A stretch of DNA of 62,700 nt from Thermoguttaceae bacterium (GTDB lineage Bacteria; Planctomycetota; Planctomycetia; Pirellulales; Thermoguttaceae), in assembly GCA_017407125.1 (NCBI GenBank), contig JAFQXE010000041.1, positions 1 to 62,700 of the forward strand, in the 5' to 3' direction. Shown in pieces: positions 58,281-62,700 of the stretch. The first letter of the stretch is position 1. The number at the start of each line of letters is the position of its first letter. The notes below the pieces were generated by a model, which had not been told where the DNA came from, did not search any database, and worked only from the letters and a program-made list of their open reading frames with translations. Made by a program: the position numbers and the translations under genes.

Positions 58281-59345
58281 CTATTCTCTGAATTGTCCGG
58301 TTGCTTTGAGGTAGGCAACGCTGATCATTCCAACCAGCAGCGGTTGGAAAAGGCCTTGGGAAATCAGACCGACAGCGCCGTTTGTGAAAACGCTTCCGAA
58401 GATTGCTGAAACAAACGAGCTGATAAACATCATCATGAGAAACAGCAGCGCAATTGACCCAAACAACGAGGCAATATTTCCCTTTGCGATCAGGTACGAC
58501 AGCTGAAACGCATTGAAAGCCGACAGATTAGAGTCCGCAATGAGCGGCATGACAAAGAACAAATAAACCATCAAGAATAAAATCAGGAATATGAACAGCA
58601 TAATCCCCAAGGGAGATAATCCCGCCATCGTCATTGCGATAAGAATAAACATTCCAGCAGAACTTGCCGCCGCTGACAATATGAAAAACAGAAAACACGA
58701 AAGCAGAACCCGACCGGGCGAGTCGAACCCGGAGAGGGTCAGCCAAAAGCTGGCTTTCTGTTTTCTGCCGTAGGCGTTGAATAAACGAATTCCGCCAATT
58801 TGAAGGAAAATTGACAGCGTAAACGAAATCAGACTTATTCCCAAAATCGTTATCGCGGTAGTCGGCGGGATCGTTTGAGAGTATTCCTGGTACGCCTTTA
58901 TTACTTCTTCAAACGTTTCCTTTTCTGCTATCGCTCGCTGAATTTCCGTCAATTCAGGAACCAGGGCGTGTATTGCCAAGTTCGACGCAAATCCCGGCAG
59001 AACGGTCAAAATCGCAAAGAGAATCAAAACGCCAAAATGTTCGGAAAAAAGCCGGTACGCTGTGAACAACGCGTCCCAGGAAGAAAACGGCTCCAGCTTC
59101 AAACTTCGCGGCTGATGATACGATTCCCGTAGAGCATATTCCGGTAGCGGCTCGACGTCGGGCGGAGTTGGTTCTTCTACCTCGCTGGACGTCTGCTCAG
59201 GTTCGTTTTTATTTGCCTCATTATCCTCATTTTTCTCCGCTGTATAGACAAATTCATTTTGACACGCCGGACAGCGAACGGTTATACCGTTGGCGTCGTC
59301 GGGAATATACAGCAGTTGTCCGCAGGATTTGCAGCGAATGTACAT
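58281..59345 (-). CDS. Zinc-ribbon membrane protein, hypothetical (paralogue-type B)
   Basis: This 354-residue protein opens with a zinc ribbon, MYIRCKSCGQLLYIPD then VRCPACQNEFVY, followed by an acidic linker (about 40-75, Glu/Asn/Pro-rich) and about six membrane helices (about 100-350). The plan matches the protein at 50248-51531, but sequence similarity outside the ribbon is weak, so they are at most distant relatives. The helical part has the look of a DUF975/YciC-type domain. The function is unknown. It stands between the nifU promoter and a repeat-filled spacer, so it is probably monocistronic. Confidence 0.65.
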   Translation of the reverse strand: MYIRCKSCGQLLYIPDDANGITVRCPACQNEFVYTAEKNEDNEANKNEPEQTSSEVEEPTPPDVEPLPEYALRESYHQPRSLKLEPFSSWDALFTAYRLFSEHFGVLILFAILTVLPGFASNLAIHALVPELTEIQRAIAEKETFEEVIKAYQEYSQTIPPTTAITILGISLISFTLSIFLQIGGIRLFNAYGRKQKASFWLTLSGFDSPGRVLLSCFLFFILSAAASSAGMFILIAMTMAGLSPLGIMLFIFLILFLMVYLFFVMPLIADSNLSAFNAFQLSYLIAKGNIASLFGSIALLFLMMMFISSFVSAIFGSVFTNGAVGLISQGLFQPLLVGMISVAYLKATGQFRE

Positions 59346-59728
59346 GGGTGTCGTTAGCGTTTAGTGTATTGTCGAACGGTTGTGAGTTAGGAATGAGGAG
59401 TGAGGAGTTATTTAACTACTGCCTACTGCCTCTTGCCTACTGCCTCTATTAACCATTTCTTACTATTTTATATTCATATCCAACCTTGTCAATAGGCTGA
59501 AATTACTCATTTTAAAACTTGCAGGTTTATTAAAAAATTTTTTTAACTTTTTCTCAAGAAAATGACTTTTCCTACTGTTATTTTGTTTTCAAATACTGTA
59601 GAATGAAATGGTTAAATGATGAAAACAGTTTTTCATAAAGAGATTTAATCGTATGAGGAGAGAGAAGTCGTCAACGTCATATTCTTCGCCTCATACAGTT
59701 GAAACACCGTAACCAGACTCCTCTTCTC
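59346..59728. other. Divergent spacer with two period-7 arrays
   Basis: No gene. It contains (AGGAGTG)n at 59382-59409 and (TACTGCC)n at 59417-59444. The right part (59500-59700) is A+T-rich and should hold the promoter of the beta-helix gene; a TTG in frame at 59699 is not believed to be the start. Confidence 0.6.
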
Positions 59729-60982
59729 ATGTCGAACTCATCATCGAAAACCGCAAAATCGTTTGATCTTTGTCAGGAGCTTAATCAGGCTCCTGAAGGG
59801 AGCGAAATTATAATTCCAGCAGGGGAATACCTGTTGAACGCTCCTTTGGAAGTCAACAAAAACGTCAGCATTGCCGGCGAAACCGGAGACCCGGCTGACG
59901 TGAAGCTTATCAGCCAGCATGGCGCTGCGGCCGTTATAAACGCCACGTTTGCCAGGATTTGCGCTGTTACGTTTACCAATCAAAACGCGGACGAAATTGA
60001 AAGCTCATCGGATTTGAAACGTTCATCTATTGTTGTTATCAATTCCGGGGAATCTGAACTGGTCAATTGCGTTATTACTGGCAAGGGAGACGGCCTGGTC
60101 GTCAGCAGCGCTAAATCCGCTCCGGTTATACGATATTGCAAAATTGAAAACTGCACCTGCGGCGGAGTCTGGATTATTGACCACGCCAGAGCGATTCTGT
60201 ATCGCTGCAGCGTATCCAAATGCGGACATGCGGCGATTGCCGTCTGCAATCATTCCGTTGTCAAGGCGATTAAAACCGAAGTTCATCATGGGTTTAACAT
60301 CGGCGCGTATGTTTATCAAAACAGTTTTGGACGTTTTCGAGACTGCTCTTTCCATCACAACGCTTTAACCGGATTTGAAATCAAAAACGAGAGCGACTGC
60401 GTCTGCGAATCCTGCCAGATGAACCACAATCAGGAACACGGCGTCTGCGTTTGGGACGACTGCGTCGGGCGATTTGAACATTGCGATATCTACGACAACA
60501 TGTCGATTCAGTTTTTGAGCATCAACAGCTCTCCGCAGCTGGTTGACAGCCAAATTCACGAGTCGCCGGGCATTGGCGTCATGTTTCACGACAAAAGCGG
60601 CGGGCAGATGGAGTCGTGCGAAGTCTTCAACACGTCAGACGCCGCGGTCGTCGTTTCTGAAAGTTCTGAACCGACAGTAACAGACTGCGTTATTCATAAC
60701 GTGCGTCAGTCTGGCGTGATGAGCATTTTAGGCTCTCAGGGACGGTTTAAAAACTGCGAGATTTGCCTCTGCCGGGCGGGCGGCGTCTTTATTGCAGACA
60801 ACGCTTCGCCGACGTTTATCGACTGCTATATTCATCACAACAAAGAGTGCGGCGTCCAGGTTTTGAATCAGGGCGAGGGGAAATTCTATAACAACAGCTT
60901 TTTCGAGAACAGCGGCTGCAACTGGCTGATTGAAAAAACCGCCGGCGAGGTTGTCCGACAAGAGAATTCGCCCAACTGGTAA
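59729..60982 (+). CDS. Right-handed beta-helix repeat protein without a signal peptide
   Basis: This 417-residue protein is made of about 14 parallel beta-helix coils, with a regular pattern of short strands, conserved Asn/Cys/His turns and C-x-(I/F/V) steps (for example DCSFHHNALTGFEIKNESDC and GGVFIADNASPTFIDCYIHH). This is the Beta_helix/NosD/FBXO11-like (PbH1) arrangement. The N-terminal PAGEYLLNAPLEVNKNVSIAG is the usual cap. No signal peptide is visible from the ATG at 59729, nor from the TTG 30 nt upstream, so it appears cytoplasmic. That is unusual for such repeats, which are mostly secreted. The enzymatic role, if any, is unknown. Confidence 0.8.
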   Translation: MSNSSSKTAKSFDLCQELNQAPEGSEIIIPAGEYLLNAPLEVNKNVSIAGETGDPADVKLISQHGAAAVINATFARICAVTFTNQNADEIESSSDLKRSSIVVINSGESELVNCVITGKGDGLVVSSAKSAPVIRYCKIENCTCGGVWIIDHARAILYRCSVSKCGHAAIAVCNHSVVKAIKTEVHHGFNIGAYVYQNSFGRFRDCSFHHNALTGFEIKNESDCVCESCQMNHNQEHGVCVWDDCVGRFEHCDIYDNMSIQFLSINSSPQLVDSQIHESPGIGVMFHDKSGGQMESCEVFNTSDAAVVVSESSEPTVTDCVIHNVRQSGVMSILGSQGRFKNCEICLCRAGGVFIADNASPTFIDCYIHHNKECGVQVLNQGEGKFYNNSFFENSGCNWLIEKTAGEVVRQENSPNW

Positions 60983-61094
60983 GGGGGATTGTAACGTCAT
61001 TCCCCAGTATTATTCACGAATATTTAAGTTTCTTATGATTGTTTTATCATTATGAGATTGATGAACATAATCATCAGTCAGAAAGGAAGTGTAT

Positions 61095-61430
61095 ATGTTA
61101 CATTGGCTTGATAAAAAATTACACGAGGTGTGTATTGCCATCATACAATTTATTGTACTGTTGGCAACAATCGCTGTTTATTGCTATTTTGCTGTAACTG
61201 TAATCTTCTGGATTTCATTTACAGCGTAGCTGTCTGAACATCCGACAGACAACTGGGGCGACTTTTTTGAATTGGTTGCTAAACAGGCGGGTTCAAATTT
61301 CTTTACTTTCTTAATGTTAAATCCTTTTGTGCTTGTTCTTACCTGTACATTAACGATTGTAGTAACCATTTGGTGTCATTCATGGTTCTTTCAGACGCCT
61401 AAATTTCCTGAAAAAGAGGTGAAAGATTAG
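61095..61430 (+). pseudogene. Small membrane-protein gene split by an in-frame TAG
   Basis: The start is clear: GAAAGGAAG precedes ATG at 61095, and the frame MLHWLDKKLHEVCIAII runs for 44 codons through one membrane helix to TAG at 61227-61229. The same frame then continues uninterrupted for 66 more codons (LSEHPTDNWGDFFELVAKQA and a second helix, NPFVLVLTCTLTIVVTIW) to a TAG at 61428. Without the first TAG it would be a ~111-residue two-helix membrane protein. This could be a recent nonsense mutation, programmed or leaky readthrough (the base after TAG is C), or a genuine 44-residue peptide. The function is unrecognised. Confidence 0.6.
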
Positions 61431-61577
61431 TTTCTGCTCAAATGAAAGAATCACGAAGGGAGAAGTCTTGAAAGCGCTTTTGTCAAAAGCGTATCCAATA
61501 TACGCGGTTCAAGATGAATTCTCCGCCTCGGGGGTTCCCCCATTTTCAACGCGCCGGGTTTATGCTATAATAAGAGC

Positions 61578-62570
61578 ATGTACAATAAATCCGGGGCGTC
61601 TGCAATGACGTTCAAATTCTTCCTGCTGGCAGTCGTTTTGCTGATCGTTGTAACAGCGGCGATTCTGTTCGGTTCCGTTTGGATTCCGCCGACAGAGCTG
61701 ATACATTCGCCGCTGCTGAGAATGCGCCTGACCAGAGTTCTCGCCGGGGCGCTCGTCGGCGCGGGGCTGTCGGTTTCCGGGACGGTCTTTCAGGCGATAC
61801 TTCGCAACCCGCTGGCAGACCCGTACGTCTTGGGCGTGTCCTCCGGCGCGGGGCTGGGTGCGGCGCTGACAATGGCGGCGGGCTTGGGTCTGTGGGCGGC
61901 GTGGACGATTTCCGCCGGCTCGTTTTTGGGCGCGCTGCTGTCTATCGGGTTCGTCTATTTTATCGCCCGGGAACGCTCTGGCGCGGTTCACGTCTATACG
62001 CTTTTGCTGACCGGGGTCATGTACAGCGCGTTTGCCAGCGCCGGGCTGATGATCGTCTTTATTATGGCTCCCAACGAACGCCTGCCGGGTATTTTGTGGC
62101 AGCTGCTCGGGTCGCTTCAGATTTACGATTCCCGACTTCTCTGGATTAGCGGGACGGTTATCGCCGTCGGGATTATCGGGGCGGCGCTGACGGCTCCCGC
62201 TCTCAACCCGATGATTTTAGGAGACGACAAAGCGCTTTCGCTGGGCGTCGACGCAAACCGAACCCGCCTGACCGCGTTTGTTTTGGCGTCGCTCATTGCC
62301 GGCGCGTGCGTGAGTCTTTGCGGACTAATCGGATTCGTCGGGCTGGCGGCGCCGCATATCAGCCGATGTCTGTTCGGACAGGACTATCGACGCCTCGTTC
62401 CCGCCAGCGTCCTGACCGGGGCGACGCTGCTTATTGCCGCCGACCTGATGGCGCGAAGCCTGCCGCTGACCGGAGCCATCGCCGCAGAAGCCCCCGTCGG
62501 AATCGTTACCGCGTTAATCGGCGCGCCCTTCTTCCTGGTTATCATGTCCAGAAGAAAGACAAGCTCGTAA
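61578..62570 (+). CDS. FecCD/BtuC-family ABC transporter permease
   Basis: This 330-residue inner-membrane permease has about ten helices and imports iron-siderophore, haem, cobalamin or a similar metal chelate. Family blocks include RLTRVLAGALVGAGLSVSG, QAILRNPLADPYVLGVSSGA, GLIGFVGLAAPHISRCLFG and the C-terminal TGAIAAEAPVGIVTALIGAP. An alternative start at the second Met (MTFKFF, 27 bp later) is equally possible, and no clear ribosome binding site was seen. No ABC ATPase follows: the next gene is on the other strand. A binding-protein or TonB-receptor partner is not in the window. Confidence 0.88.
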   Translation: MYNKSGASAMTFKFFLLAVVLLIVVTAAILFGSVWIPPTELIHSPLLRMRLTRVLAGALVGAGLSVSGTVFQAILRNPLADPYVLGVSSGAGLGAALTMAAGLGLWAAWTISAGSFLGALLSIGFVYFIARERSGAVHVYTLLLTGVMYSAFASAGLMIVFIMAPNERLPGILWQLLGSLQIYDSRLLWISGTVIAVGIIGAALTAPALNPMILGDDKALSLGVDANRTRLTAFVLASLIAGACVSLCGLIGFVGLAAPHISRCLFGQDYRRLVPASVLTGATLLIAADLMARSLPLTGAIAAEAPVGIVTALIGAPFFLVIMSRRKTSS

Positions 62571-62597
62571 CGCGGCTGGACAAGAGCGAAAGCGAAT

Positions 62598-62700
62598 TTA
62601 CTCTTTTGCGCCTTGCTCTTTGAGCCATTCAACAACTTCCTTTTTATTGTGATTCATGGCAAACTTCAAGACGGAACCGATCTGGCTTTGTGCATTGATG
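62598..62700 (-). CDS. 3' end of an ankyrin-repeat-like gene (cut by window edge)
   Basis: The last 33 codons of a leftward gene are visible, ending VLKFAMNHNKKEVVEWLKEQ GAKE and TAA at 62600-62598. The spacing of small, hydrophobic and Gly residues fits the second half of an ankyrin repeat, which ends in a Leu-x-x-x-Gly-Ala step. The rest lies to the right of the window, so the call is tentative. It converges on the FecCD permease gene with 27 bp between the stops. Confidence 0.55.
   Translation of the reverse strand, partial: INAQSQIGSVLKFAMNHNKKEVVEWLKEQGAKE

Noticed and set aside
61578..62570. Naming the permease btuC (vitamin B12)
   Set aside because: FecCD-family permeases for haem, siderophores and cobalamin cannot be told apart here without the partner genes.
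1..62700. Insertion sequences, integrases, prophage or rRNA genes
   Set aside because: None of the translated frames shows a transposase, integrase or phage structural motif, and no rRNA sequence was recognised.

Overview
The window looks like a chromosomal segment of an anaerobic, probably gut-associated bacterium of the PVC group, most likely a planctomycete. The support is circumstantial: a 1534-residue secreted protein with autotransporter-type beta-strand repeats and a PEP-CTERM tail, a beta-propeller/cytochrome of the HzsA-like family common in planctomycetes, a type III glutamine synthetase, many secreted glycoside and nucleoside hydrolases, loosely packed genes, and intergenic spaces filled with short palindromic and tandem repeats. 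Lentisphaerota or Kiritimatiellota cannot be excluded. No transposase, integrase, phage gene or rRNA was seen; the only tRNA is tRNA-Cys(GCA).

Layout. 1-8972: a complete type I-C CRISPR-Cas locus read leftward (cas3-cas5-cas8c-cas7-cas4-cas1-cas2, leader, first repeat of an array that runs off the left edge). 8973-14138: a large G+C-rich GH31 glycosidase between two 98-bp direct repeats, in a repeat-laden region. 14139-25639: a lipoprotein, a small membrane protein, a secreted glycerophosphodiesterase, two GH16 paralogues bracketing a NADAR-domain protein and the HzsA-like diheme protein, then glnN. 26018-30230: a CsoR-type repressor with a P1B metal ATPase, carrying two palindromic operators, and an M48 membrane protease. 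30476-43208: an ADP-ribosylglycohydrolase, a GH32 levanase/invertase, a secreted ADP-ribosylglycohydrolase, and two ~85% identical secreted nucleoside hydrolases on either side of the giant PEP-CTERM protein. 43237-49866: tRNA-Cys, CstA, a P2-type calcium ATPase and a secreted FGE-domain protein. 50248-59345: a leftward block with hemA, a HemX-like gene, a BASS symporter, a gluzincin-like protein, a membrane protein and nifU, flanked by two zinc-ribbon membrane proteins. 59729-62700: a beta-helix protein, a small membrane gene split by an in-frame TAG, a FecCD/BtuC permease and the 3' end of an ankyrin-like gene.

How the genes fit together. Much of the central part encodes exported hydrolases (GH16, GH31, GH32, GDPD, nucleoside and ADP-ribosyl hydrolases), consistent with a polymer- and debris-degrading lifestyle. 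The nifU-to-hemA block plausibly supplies Fe-S and haem cofactors; a CXXCH-bearing exported protein lies elsewhere in the window.

The most distinctive feature is the non-coding sequence. I see at least thirteen degenerate period-7 tandem arrays (one read through inside nifU), several period-9 arrays, two period-10 arrays, a REP-like element in three full copies and one partial, a family of GGAGTGCG-hairpins, and a two-hairpin element whose second stem differs between copies while still pairing perfectly. All identities and compositions are by eye; nothing was computed or searched.
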